From Trichoplusia ni (Eukaryota; Arthropoda; Insecta; Lepidoptera; Noctuidae), in assembly GCF_003590095.1 (NCBI RefSeq), contig NC_039481.1, positions 1,922,001-1,986,000 on the forward strand: a stretch of DNA of 64,000 nucleotides, in the 5' to 3' direction. The notes beneath the pieces were generated by a model. It saw only the letters and a list, made by a program, of their open reading frames with translations. It was not told the DNA's origin and ran no database searches. Within the stretch, counting starts at the first letter, position 1. Every line of letters begins with the position of its first letter. Below are positions 27,421 to 39,600 of this stretch, piece after piece. The position numbers were made by a program, and so were the translations under genes.

Positions 27421-27980
27421 ATGAGGCAGTGGACAGCCCTCTATCTAGTACACTTCCAGTTATTGACTCGGTAACGTGTAACACATGACCTCGCCCGTAA
27501 AACTATTATTTTGATCTCATTACTGCTAACTGATTGATTCATTTGGCACTTTTCTTTATAACAATGATGAGACTAAAAATTATTATTATTTATTTTCCAA
27601 ATGTGCTTATAAGCAACATACGTCATCGACGATTGTAATGTATTATTTGTAAATTAATCATCACAAACTGTTTTGTCCATGTCAAATGGACAAACAGACT
27701 TTATATTAGTTTAATGGAAAGTTCATTTAAGTTGAATAAATTAGTACAAAAATATCCTACATTTTATGTTTCATTAACAATTAATTAATTCAATTCAATG
27801 CATTCTTCATAAAAATGCAAAACAGACTGTGCAATAATGTGAATGTATCTTGAAAATATAATGTTCATTTGTTTTGACTCAAGTCAATCAAAATATGATT
27901 TCATTACGATATTTTTAAGTAATGTGATGAGATTTATTATTTTATCATAATTTGCAAGTATAATTTGTATTTATTGTACA

Positions 27981-27986
27981 AATAAA
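27981..27986 (+). terminator. candidate distal poly(A) signal, plus strand
   Basis: AATAAA followed by a T-rich stretch, about 460 bp from the ACTMAP stop on the opposite strand. It would give PACS a 5-kb 3' UTR if used. Confidence 0.3.
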
Positions 27987-28027
27987 ATTTTTGCATTAAA
28001 ACAAACTTGTATTTTTTTTTCAACATA

Positions 28028-28048
28028 TTTATTTGTTCAACATTTATT
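28028..28048 (-). terminator. candidate poly(A) signals for ACTMAP
   Basis: Two AATAAA hexamers on the minus strand (TTTATT at 28028-28033 and 28043-28048), about 400 bp after the ACTMAP stop. They sit only about 45-60 bp beyond the distal plus-strand signal, so the two convergent transcripts may nearly touch. Confidence 0.45.
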
Positions 28049-28443
28049 AAAAATATAATATAAACTTTTTGTTAGCCTCATAAGAAAAGGTAACTATTTC
28101 AATAGTTTAACCTGATTGTTAGTTTGCTGAAAACAGATTTGATACAAGAGTCAAACAACACTCCTAACATTAACAAAACTTCATAATTTTTTTTTTTCTA
28201 GTCATCTAGCATTGTAATATTAGTTATTAAATAAACAAGAAGTTTTGTGTCAGACAAAAAAAAAAAATTAGGCACACTTGTAATAAATTGAATAATTGAG
28301 CTTCTATATATTTTTATATTCTAACAAATATGATAAATATAAAATTCATCATTTACAACTTATTGCTAATTAAATGTAATACTGCACAAGTATAGTTACT
28401 TATTTTGATGATAATTCACATTTGTGCTTATAATGACAACAGT

Positions 28444-29452
28444 TTAAAAACCTTCGAATATTAAAAATTGGTCCCTTAAACCATCTTTCCCTCCAATTCC
28501 TTCTTCAGGTAGTATATAGACCAGTCCATCAGCTCCTTTCTTTGGTGAGAACTCAAAGAGGTTCCTATTACTGAGGGTTAGATCTCGGAGGTCCCATACA
28601 GCTAGGTATTTGGACTTTCCATGTTTGCACAGGACAAAGACATTTTCCATGTCCATGTCATATTTTTCCCCAGGGTCTTCAGGTATTATGACTCCACAAA
28701 CCAGGGTCCAGTGGGCAGTGTGGCCATTCCTCAAACATGGTGAATGATTGGCATCTGCATCATAACTGTGACTAGAGTTAAGGAATGTTGTAAATCATAA
28801 GTGTTAGATAGTGTAAAAGATAATGTTTAAACTTCTGCCTATATCAATAAAACATTTTAAAATTGAATAGCTAATTTGCATATTTCTATGAAAGTATCCA
28901 AGTGCAAAAAACTATTGCTTTATCTGTATACCATTCAGAAAATGTGTTTGTGTTTTTTTTAAAAGGATACGGAACTAACAATACAGCACCATTATTAAGT
29001 CTTTGGATAGTTTCAGGGCTAAATAAGTTTCCACATTGCAATTGACATCTAACATTTTCTATATCAAGTAAGCTGAAAACCTCCTCTGCTAGTTTGACCA
29101 TTTGCTTGCAACTGAACATCTCTCCATTACTTGTATAACCTTTAAACTTTGCAATATTCAGCAATTCATCTGGTTTCACTGCTCCGTTTACTAACATGGA
29201 TAGCGCAACCAGTCCACAAGTTGGACCAATTTGTGATATAGATTCAAAGTATTTATATTTGTATGTATAAGGTGGACTATTCTGACATATTCTGGATTTG
29301 ATACAAGCTTCTCTAAGTTCACGATGTTCTAAGGCCCAAGCACAGGCATCGCCTAATTCGTCCATCACACGATTGGTGGATAGGGCCTTCGGTGGGGGAT
29401 CAACTTCGGGCAGAGCCGGTAGCGGCGGAGGAGGCGGTGGTATTGAGCACAT
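28444..29452 (-). CDS. ACTMAP: actin maturation protease homologue (ACTMAP / C19orf54 / UPF0692 family)
   Basis: ACTMAP is a cysteine aminopeptidase that removes the acetylated N-terminal residue of newly made actin. Two coding exons: 29452-28971 (ATG first, ends GTTCC|GTATCC) and 28765-28444 (acceptor CACAG|TTATGA), giving 267 residues. The junction recreates VPYDADANHSPC, aligning with the family's IPYDEDFNHEPC. Family marks: a proline-rich N-terminus (PPPPPPLPALPE), GPTCGLVALSM with the presumed catalytic Cys79, GYTSNGEMFS, HTAHW with the presumed catalytic His179, KHGKSKYLAVWDLRDL, SNRNLFEFSP and DGLVYILPEEGIGG. The human protein is longer, mainly in its proline-rich N-terminus. Unspliced readthrough past 28971 reaches a stop quickly, so the intron is needed. 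The gene converges on PACS and diverges from CD98hc. Confidence 0.93.
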
Positions 29453-30673
29453 AATAGTATTATATTACAACAAATAGTAATAATCCCAATAAAATTACAT
29501 AACAATAAACGTAAATATTAAAAAATAATCTCGATTAAACTGTACAGATTACTATTAAATATCATATTTTAAGGTGTAATATGTTGTTTCATTATATTTC
29601 GGTGTGTAAATTATAATAAATAATAAATAACAAATACTTCTGCCACTCACAGCTGTCTCAGCATTTTATTTTGACGCTTTCTGTCAGTCATGACCACAGA
29701 ACATTGTATACCCTAGAGGGGTCATGACTTGCCGAAATGCATGCTGACAATAACTTTTTTTTGTTCTGTGATTCTTTTTGCAGACTCCTGATACAATTTC
29801 ACGAACGCAGATAATTTTATCATAAAATAAAAATACTAATAGAATTGGAAGACGAAAAACGGGGTAGTCTGTAAAATTAAAGAACCTTAATCTTATCTCT
29901 CTCTTTATTTTAATAAAATTAGTTTATTGCAGTCATGCAATGCTAAAGCGACAAACAATAGTCATATCCCATGTTTTAATGACAAGTAATAATAAGGGTC
30001 GGTCGTCCGGTATCAAGATGGGTCGATAAAAATAAAGGGCTCGGGTCGAGTCTAGATGAGGCTAGCACAGGACCATAGAAATTGATACGAGAAAGGAGAG
30101 GCCTATGCCAAGCGGTGGGAGGATAAAGGCTGTGATGATAAATAATAGAAATAAAAAAACGTATTTTTGGGGGCTGGTTCGAGGTTGATACCTTGATCTG
30201 GAATAGCGGTAATAAATAATTTGGGAGGCCTTTTCCTAGATGTGGTGTACTATTCGGGAATCCTAAGCAAGAATATTTTGCTAAACGAAATCCACATGTT
30301 ATAAGTATGATAAACATTTTAATCTTTATTCTAGCATTTCTTTTTACCGTTTCCTCATCGACTGACAACACAATTTTTACAATAAATGTTTGTCTTCACT
30401 TTATTTTTAAATCTTTCTCATGACTGAACGAATTCTCAGTTAATAATTATCTATGAGTCTTAGCAGGGCGTGTCTTTCGTCGGTCTAGGAACTCATTCGG
30501 TCACATTGGCATTACATTTTTTTCATCATTATCATTCATTCGTTTTTCTGACAGCTGGTAGCAGGGCACGGTAGTCTCTTCTGGTGAAAGTTAATTGATA
30601 TAATTATAATTTATTGAAGGGAAAGGGACTTTCTTGTTATTGCAAAACCGGTTAGGCGGGCAACTAATTCATC
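29453..30673. other. divergent promoter interval of ACTMAP and CD98hc
   Basis: 1.2 kb between two start codons facing away from each other, with a retroelement end in the middle (30045-30165). An inverted GTCATGACC/GGTCATGAC pair lies at about 29687-29730. The CD98hc 5' UTR must lie at its right end. Confidence 0.45.
30045..30165 (+). mobile_element. lepidopteran repeat end
   Basis: GAGAGGCCTATGCCAAGCGG TGGGAGG followed by a degenerate ATG/GAT-repeat tail, a common moth retroelement 3' end. It lies between the divergent ACTMAP and CD98hc genes; similar ends are at 39171-39232 and 56275-56341. Confidence 0.5.
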
Positions 30674-33600
30674 ATGTCGGAGCCGCGGAAAAATCATCTC
30701 TCCATAGATGGAGGGCAGGTGAAAGAAGACGAACACGTCGCGTCTTACAAGCCGATTCCAGAGACGGATACAGGTAAATTGATATTTAGGACCATATTAT
30801 GAATATTGTATGTACCTTTTTGTTGTTTAGAAAACTTTATTCTTACAAGATTAATGCGTGATCTAAAATGCAAGTTTTATTGTGACGTCACATTCATCAA
30901 GTTCGTTTGCTAATGAAGAGCCTTGATATTAACTAGGCACTGACTGGTTTGTCTATCTCCCTTATCAATGTGGACTCGTGACGTTATCATTGAAAGGCAT
31001 ATGGAACAAGGTCGACAACAAACGTCAAAGCTGTCGTGAAACCCGACGAAATACAAATGCCCTTTTGCATGGTTGTGTTTTTGATGTGTCATCGTCTATT
31101 TCATTTCAGAATTAATACTGAAAACTACGTTAAATTTTATTTAAATTCATCTATTAATTTTTTTTTGGGCGAACTGTTTTTTTTTTACCGATTTTAAAGA
31201 GAAAAAATATTTTATATTGTAACCTACTTTGTCAAAGGAGGTTACATTTCCATTCGGTCGGTTTATACAGCGCTTTATCCACCGCGATAGTCAGCGCCAT
31301 TTTGTTCTGTACATCGCTGGGCGCTGAATGATGCAAGATACAAGTTTGTTTGCGCCAAAACGACGAGTATTTAAATAACAAAATCGGAATTACTATAATA
31401 CCAAGGACATAGAAGAAGGATATGAGTGGTAAATATTATTATAACTTTTCTCTTTAAGCTGTTTTGACAAATTGACATATCATTACATTTTTGTAGACTG
31501 GATACCTACATCCAGCACTCTCATTCACCTACACAGGATGTGTAAGTGAATGACCCGCTTGTTACAAATTGGTTAAATAACTTCAATTGGTATTGAGAAC
31601 CAACTGCTTCTATAGACATAAAAAATATATGGTGCATATGTTTCATGAGTATGGTGATTTATTTCCAGCTGAACCTGTTGAGTATTTGGAGACAGAAGAA
31701 GTATATATGCAAATAAACCCTGGAGAAATTATGGAAACTGAGGGAGCTGGGGAAGAGGCAGATGACCACTGGGAACATAGCAGTATTAAAACACTCCTTA
31801 GTTTATACCTCCAAAATGTTGATAAGTTCCGGAACCCCAAAGTAAAAAAGAAAAATGTTTGGGTTGATATTTCTAATGTTGTTGGCAAAGGTCCTGATAG
31901 CTGCGATAAGAAATATCGGAACTTAAAACAGACATATGTTAGACTACTTAAAAAGAAAAAGCAAAATGAAGTTGTTGTAGTAAAATGGCCTTATTTTGAG
32001 GTATTTGAGCAGATTTACAATATCAACGGTGAATACCAGCCAGAGATACAGCAGAGAATACAAGATGGAAGTGCAGAGAGTGCAGCCCAAGCTTTATTGT
32101 CTATATCTGAACAATACCCTTCTACATATGAACCTGACCAAATACAAGATTTTGGAGAACCATCAAATGGGCAAAGTGAAGAAACTAAAAGAAAATTAAA
32201 CAGAAAGCGAACAACAGACTTTAGAAAAATTACATTAGAAATGCGAAATAGGCAAAGAACAGTTGAGGAGAAGCTAGATAGACTAATAAATATTGTTCAA
32301 GAATCAAATAGTATACAGAGGGAAAGGAATAGACTGTTTCAGCAGTTTTTAGATAGTTTGAATCAAAATACTTGAAGGGTTGGTCTGCGACAGTCAGTTC
32401 TATGTCCACTTGATGATGACACACCACACTGGTCAACAGAAGTTTCTGGAATCATTCTATGAAATTTTCCAATTTCTTTTAATTAACCCAAAAATCAACT
32501 GTATCAGATTCATTCAGATGTAAATATGAAACCCTGAAGCCATACTACTTAAAAATTGTTATCTAATTTATATTATATTAAGGGATATTTTTGTGTCTGT
32601 AAAAGCAAGATTATAGAAATTTCTCAAAATCAACCATCTGTAAACAAATGAATTTGATTTATATTTTTCTATTTATAGCTTACAATCGGCATTAAATGTA
32701 TTTTAAATAATCTGTGTTTTAAATATTTTGTTTAATCTCAGACTAATAAATATTATCACTGTTGTAGGTTTTTGTAAATGATTATATCAACCTTAAGATA
32801 ATACACATTTGTTACTATGTCATTATTGGCCCTAATAGGCTTATCTATTACGAAAATAAACTAACTCTTTACATAGTAGTATTCTCGTATTAAACCATCA
32901 CACATTTAGAAAAGTAGTTGCACTTTCATCCTTCTCTATTTGCTTAAATGCAAGTAATTTCTTAGCTCTTTTACACAAAGACTATATAGATTTATTCACC
33001 TAATAACCAATCGACGGGCCACTGTTTACCAAGTCACAGATAACTTATCCTAATGTTAGCAGAAATAATTTATTACTTATTATTATTAAAATAATTATTA
33101 TACCTTGTTTTGGCGACGTCCTTGCATTTTGTTCTAGTTCCTACACCACACTTAGAGGAGATGAGGTGATTGTGATGGTGTATAATGTGAATATTGCCAT
33201 TAAATTGAGTATTGTTCTTCAGTTTATAGTGACTTGAACTGATTATAATGTGTAGCTACTGTTATAAGCCTACTTTATAGTAGGCTTATTTTGTTCAATT
33301 ATTTCTGGAATAGCCCACACACTTATATTTATCTGAAGTTATGTATTGTTCTGTATCCTGCCATTGGGCGTTTTTCCCTAAATGCGTCATTGCGATGTTA
33401 GGTGTAGCTACTCGCGTACTTAACTGCTAAAGTATACCTTATATCCAGTTACCCTAGTGTCTTTGCGATTTAAACTTACTAGACTTGTTCAAGTATAGGA
33501 TTCTTTTACATTTTCGCAAGTTTATCTAGAAACACACTAAAAAAGCAAATTAAAAATTCAATGCCTATTAATGCATTTTTTACTTTTTCCCTTCATTTAT

Positions 33601-36600
33601 CGGCTAGTGTACCATGTTCACTATCACTCATCTTGTTCAATTAATGTCTCTGTTTTAGTCATACCTAAACGGATTATAGATTATACGATGCCCTTTTAAA
33701 GGATAATAAGTCACGTCAACGTGGCTTAGCTTATTAAGTAAGTCGTGCGGTCTAGAAATTTCAGTTTAAAACTAAATCATTTAACTGACTTTCTCCTCTT
33801 CTTCATATTTTTTTTTGCCTTGGCCCAAAATATACAGTCCCAGTTACGTTTACAAAATACATCAGAACCCAAAGACAAATTATCAGAATTACAGACATCA
33901 AAACGAAATTAGTCTGACCCTTTTTGGGACAAACATCACAAAGGTCCTCTCTTTAGTAATTACTTTCCTCGTAATCGTAAGCTCGTTATTAACAAATGAG
34001 TTTGTTTTGCTATTTAGAGCGAAGCTATTATTCCATTAGCCGTTAACTGAGATGGAAACTCATTTGTTCTTGAGTGGGGATCTAGGCGGGTTGGTTGACT
34101 GTGCTCGGTGTTATGTGAGTGCTAGACATATAGTCCTATCTTTTTATTTGGTTAAATATCTGATACTACATTTTAAGAAGGCAGCATGATATCTTGGATA
34201 TTTTAAAAGGTTTCAAATGTGTTTTACTAAAAATATTTCAGCGGATATCATTCGTTTCTTTGTTTCAAATACTCAGTATTCCTTCTCGTTCGTCATGTGA
34301 ATGTCACATCAATCACATCAGTCAATGTTTTTTCCTCGTCAAACCAGCTTCAAGGCAGAAATTCCTTTTGAATCAGGTTCTCGGGACAAAAAAACTCGCA
34401 TTGCCCGCTGACTTTCGGGAATTGCCGAATTAATCTTGCAACGAGACTTGTACTGGACGTTTTTTACTTTTTACTGTTAAAGAATTCTTTGTTCATTATT
34501 CTCGTAACCAGTTGATATAAGCGTTTGCCACGGGCATGGCAACAGATGAGTTCTGATTCCAAAGAGTGGCTGTACTTCTTAAAACTTTGTAAGTTTTTTA
34601 GTTCTTTTATTGTAACTTATTTAACTGTCATTTTTACGTAGTTACTAAAAACCATTTATTCAATAATTGATCAGTGCCCATAATGCTCTTAATACTATCG
34701 ATATTATTCCAATATTCCTTATGATAAATTACATAGACACCCCTTTTCAAAGACCCCAAGTTCAGAAATAAAGGACAGTCATTGCGTCATAATTGTCCGT
34801 TATACCAGAACCGTTCGCATTATTTCTTTAGGGGTTGCAAACAATCGTCGACATACAATACGTGTGAGTTGTGTAAACTCGTTCCATGTCATGTGTCGTG
34901 GGAACAAGTGATGTGCGAATGGTACTGATAGGTTGACATTTTTAGCGCGACAAGGACGGATGTTGAGCTAAGAATACGTGGTATCTATTCCAGAATTTTT
35001 ACCGCTAGTCCGCTACGCGGCACCGCGGTAAGCTGGATCGTTAGTTCGAGTACGGGCCTGGTTGGAGCAGGACCGTCGTGACGTAACACGGTGTGATTAA
35101 ATTTGCCCTTTTTTCGTTTGATGTTGTTATAAAGTTAGTGCTAGTATAATAGATTTTCTGGTAAGTTTGTGTTTTGGAACGGTTAAAATACTTAAAATAT
35201 ATTTTCGTTTTAAGAAAACGAATGTGTGAGGTTCAAGTGCAATGCCTACATAATAAGGATTAGTGGCCAGTTTGGCCAAAACTGGATTAAATCATAGTAT
35301 CTATGTGATTTGAAATCGTATGTTTACGTCTTAGTTGAAATAAAATAAAAAAACAAAGTAGCTTAATATATTGTGCAGGAATTACGAAGTTAGCTAACCG
35401 TAATCTAGATTATTTATAAACATATTTGCATCCAGCATCTTTCTAAGGCATCTAACCGGTAATTTATCATATACAGGGCCAATGCCCCAGCCTTCTAAAC
35501 CACGGTAATCCACTCCCAACAAAGCGGTGAATGCGGCAGTCGTTCTCGGCAATCTTTTAATTTAAAATAGACGTCCCACATGCATCTACATCGCACTATT
35601 AGTGTACAAAATTAAATACATGCAGCGCTTGTGCGTATGACAGCTATTGTTTTGGCAAGTGTCGTGATTACTGCACGAAATATCGCATTTACTATATACA
35701 TTAGGGTCTTTAAATCTCGGCCCTGTGTTGGTCCGAAAAACAATTCAATAATTTGGTTAATTTAGGGCTTGCTTGTCACGCATCCTGCGGTTCTGAGTTA
35801 GAATGATCGTATTCACGAAAGATATCATTAATTGCTTCTCTGTCTTAGGATTTCTCTGTGGTGCTTTGTCCCAGATTTTCTCCTCATCATGATTTCTTTC
35901 TCTAATAAGTGCATGTGAAAGCTATTTTCTCGTGACTTCGATTTCCGAGTACGCTCAATAATTATAATTAACGGTAAGCGATGCATGTGAGTCGTGTCGA
36001 TGAATATGTTAATCAAACTTAGCAATAAGCTCGTGACTTCCATCTACTTATAATTGAAGACGTTAGCTTTCAGTCTTAGTATATTGCCGTATTAGAAAGG
36101 CTGATTGACTATCTGATTCCGATCTTCGTCAGAAGAGAGCCGTCAATACTTTAAAGACGTATGTTGTCCGTTTCAGATCTAATCTAGTGCACTGAATGAT
36201 TTAAACCTACAGTTGTCAAAGCAATGATACTAATGAGTACATTCCTCCACAGAATTCCGTACATCGAAATCCAACCTCTCCAAGTCCAAGGAGAAGATAT
36301 CTCCTGACGGCGCGGAGGAGAAGCTGCTACCCAAGGAGGAGGAAGCCAAGATCGTGACTAGAGTGGACATGGCGGACGCCAAGTACGTGGTCGAGGACCA
36401 CAGGAATGGAGACGCTAAGATTGAACTCGATGCCAATAAGAGGGTGAGTTGTTGAATGTTAACAGTATGTCTATATCAGGTATGCGTTCATTCTGTGGAG
36501 TCCATTGGGGCTGACGCTGGATACAGTACTGTCCGAAAGGGTTACCGGGGTCCTGGTACACGAAAGACAAAGGAAGGACAGGAACATGGGTGGGTTTTAG

Positions 36601-39600
36601 TCAGTAAGAGTGTGACACTCCGTCCCGCTCAAACCAAAGTGGAATTAGTCATTCGATGATTTCCCATCCGAAAAAAGGTATCTCTTCATTGTGTGGGGTT
36701 TCTTGAATTTGAGATATTATTCTCGTACTCTTTTGTCCGCGAAAGCATTTGTTACCTTTACCAGTTCTCGGTTATTACCTTTACCACGAATTAAACCACG
36801 GAGACCGAGTAGTGTTAATCAGAACTGGTTCAGTTTTGTTGCTATGTATCGCAACTATCGTACACAGATTTGTTTATTGTATTTTACAAAAAAGGAGAGT
36901 CAATACTTAAAACATATTTTAAAAATATGAGTTTTAAAATAACCTCTAAAAAGGTAAGTAAATGCGAATAAAAGTAAACGAAATTAGGCAAGGATTCGAA
37001 GCCATCTAAAACAGTGACAATTAGACAACAATTTGTCACCGCAATCTATTGTAGTAATAAAAAATATTCAGTATGTAACAATAATATAAAAATATTCAGT
37101 AAAAGATGTACAAAAGGCTCAGTGAGGATTTGTCTTCGTATAAATTTTATTATAATCGAATATTCTATAAGAGTTCACTGCTGCTTATCGAGGAAGAAGC
37201 GCCGGTTAGCAAGCAATTTTTACCGTCAATGTAAACTCATATCACGTTTTATACCATACGAAACAGCATGCATTATACTATAATAAGAGAAATAAATATT
37301 ATCTATATAAAATTTATAGAAGAAGAAAAAGTCGTCAAAATGTTTAGTACGTGTTAATAATATTGTTAAATATTGTTTTGCTTTGCAATATAGGAATAAC
37401 GCTGAGTAAGGGATCGAACTAATTTGTGCTTATGAATTATTTCTTGCAATCATTATAAGTACGCTTGGTAAAATTAAAGATCATTTTAACCCATACGGCA
37501 CACCAATTGGGGCTCTCACTATCGACTGGATTTCATCACTATATAAACCTGTAGCCACTGCGGCGTTTTCTTTTTTCTTCTACGTTCCTCATGCGATCTG
37601 TTCTTGGTAACAAGTCAATAACAGATCGACTACCAAAGTTTGCATAGCGAAAAACATATAAGTTATTATGATAAAACATTTCGCTTAAAGCAGAGACTGA
37701 ATTCCTGAATAAAATAAAGTTCATTACGAAATAGGTATAAAAGAATAAGGTAAAGATGCCATGTTGTGTTTTCGGACAGACGATCTCTTAAAACAATTAC
37801 TCTACTATTGTCTAATCTTCAACCGAGCTATTAAGATAATCTGTTTGAGCACAAGTAGGCGTGGTGGCGGGGACAAACCACTTTACTATATTGACCTTAT
37901 TTTGAGGAAAGGCCTGTAAGTGTTCCTCTAGGTTTTGTATTAACCTTAAACGAACGAACTATAAAACGAAGGTATTTAAACTTTGACCCTGTGTTCTATT
38001 AATACTAGTTTAATTTTAGACTTGCTTAACATAGAGATTTTAAGCAAGTACTTATTAGTCAGAAAAAATATGTATTGTGGTTTTATTTAGAGTTGTGTTT
38101 GTTCTCCTGTCTTTGATAATGTTCTGTAGGTATTAAAACTATCGGTATTAGGCAGTCATCATCTCTTCTATTTTTCCATTTTTGCTGGTAGGAACCTTCT
38201 TCTGCGTCACGTTTATATTGCGTGATTCAACTAATACCTTGGATGTCTTCATTATTCTGTAATTATTCAATTTCTTAATCATTGACAGCCAATCGATTCT
38301 TTTATTGTAAAGTCATAAAATATGTGATTCGATATTACAGTTTAATGATTTATCTATTCGTCTATTCTATCTATTAGTCGCAGCGTGATGTTATATAGCC
38401 TATAGCCTTCCTTGATAAATGGTCTATTCAACACAAAAATAATTTTTCAGTTCGAACCAGTAGTTCCTGAGATTAGCGCGTTTAAACAAACAAACAAACT
38501 CTTCAGCTTTATATATTAGTATAGATATAGATGAGCAACATATTCTCATAACAGTACCGCCATTATATTCTCAAATTACAAAATAATAGGTTTATTTCTC
38601 AGAACAATTTCATGCAAGACATTGTCTTAGGAAATTTGTGAGTTGGTGTTAATAAAAGGAATAAATGATTTGTGCAAATGCAAAAATGGTAGAATCACGT
38701 TTTTAGAGTAGGTCTCTAAGTTACTATTGTTCATTCTCGAATAGATCGACAAGAGCTAATACAAAAGAAGATCTATTTTGTGTCTGTTTTAGTTTGTGTT
38801 TCAAGTTTCGATTGGATCTAAATGGAAACAACTCTACAATTATGACTTACGTATGTACCTCTTCTACTGTAATTATGTTTGTTTTTGTGCTTGATACCTA
38901 AAACTTCCTTATTTTCAATGCTTGAACCGATGTTGTTTGGACTCAACACATAAATGCGAGTATGATTGTATGACATTTGTTGACGAAAAAAAGAATGTTA
39001 GGGTGAACCGAGAATGCTTAAAAAAAACCTTTTTCGAGAATACTTCAAAGTGGAAGTCGTGGGAAAGCTAGTGTCGTCATCGAATTCTCATTAATAAATA
39101 AGGGACAATATTTTAGCATTATCATAAAGTTAATTAATATTAGACTAAAGCTATTTGTATTTTAGCACAGGACCGTAGAAATTCGCCTATGCCCAGCAGT
39201 GGGAGGATAAAGGCTGGGGATGATGATGAAATTTATTTTACTATTTGTATCACTAAGAGCTGATTGTTGTTCCAGCAATTCTCGGGTCTGACGAAGGAGG
39301 AGCTGTTGAAGTATGCGGACGATCCGTTCTGGGTGAACCTGCGCTGGGGCATGTTCGTGCTGTTCTGGGCGATGTGGCTGTGCATGCTGGCCGGCGCCAT
39401 CACCATCATCATCAGGGCGCCCAAGTGTGCCGCGCCAGAGCCCAAGAACTGGTACGTTGATGAGCTTCTTATTAAAACTGATTAAGCGTAATAGATAGAA
39501 AATGTGCAATTTAATGATGAGGTTCCATATTATTTGTCCTTCTCTAAAAAATCAAAAGTCGATCAAGAAAGCCGTTTTTCAGGATTTTTTTAAACCTTTA

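Larger units (their letters stand above)
22963..28443. other. PACS 3' UTR and PACS-ACTMAP interval
   Basis: Contains the PACS 3' UTR, several poly(A) hexamers, two palindromic repeat copies and an RTE-like fragment. The first ~1.1 kb after the stop is less AT-rich than the rest and probably transcribed UTR. No further coding sequence is supported. Confidence 0.5.

Noticed and set aside
29976..30371. 131-codon minus-strand ORF between ACTMAP and CD98hc
   Set aside because: Runs through a retroelement end; composition is not protein-like and there is no domain.
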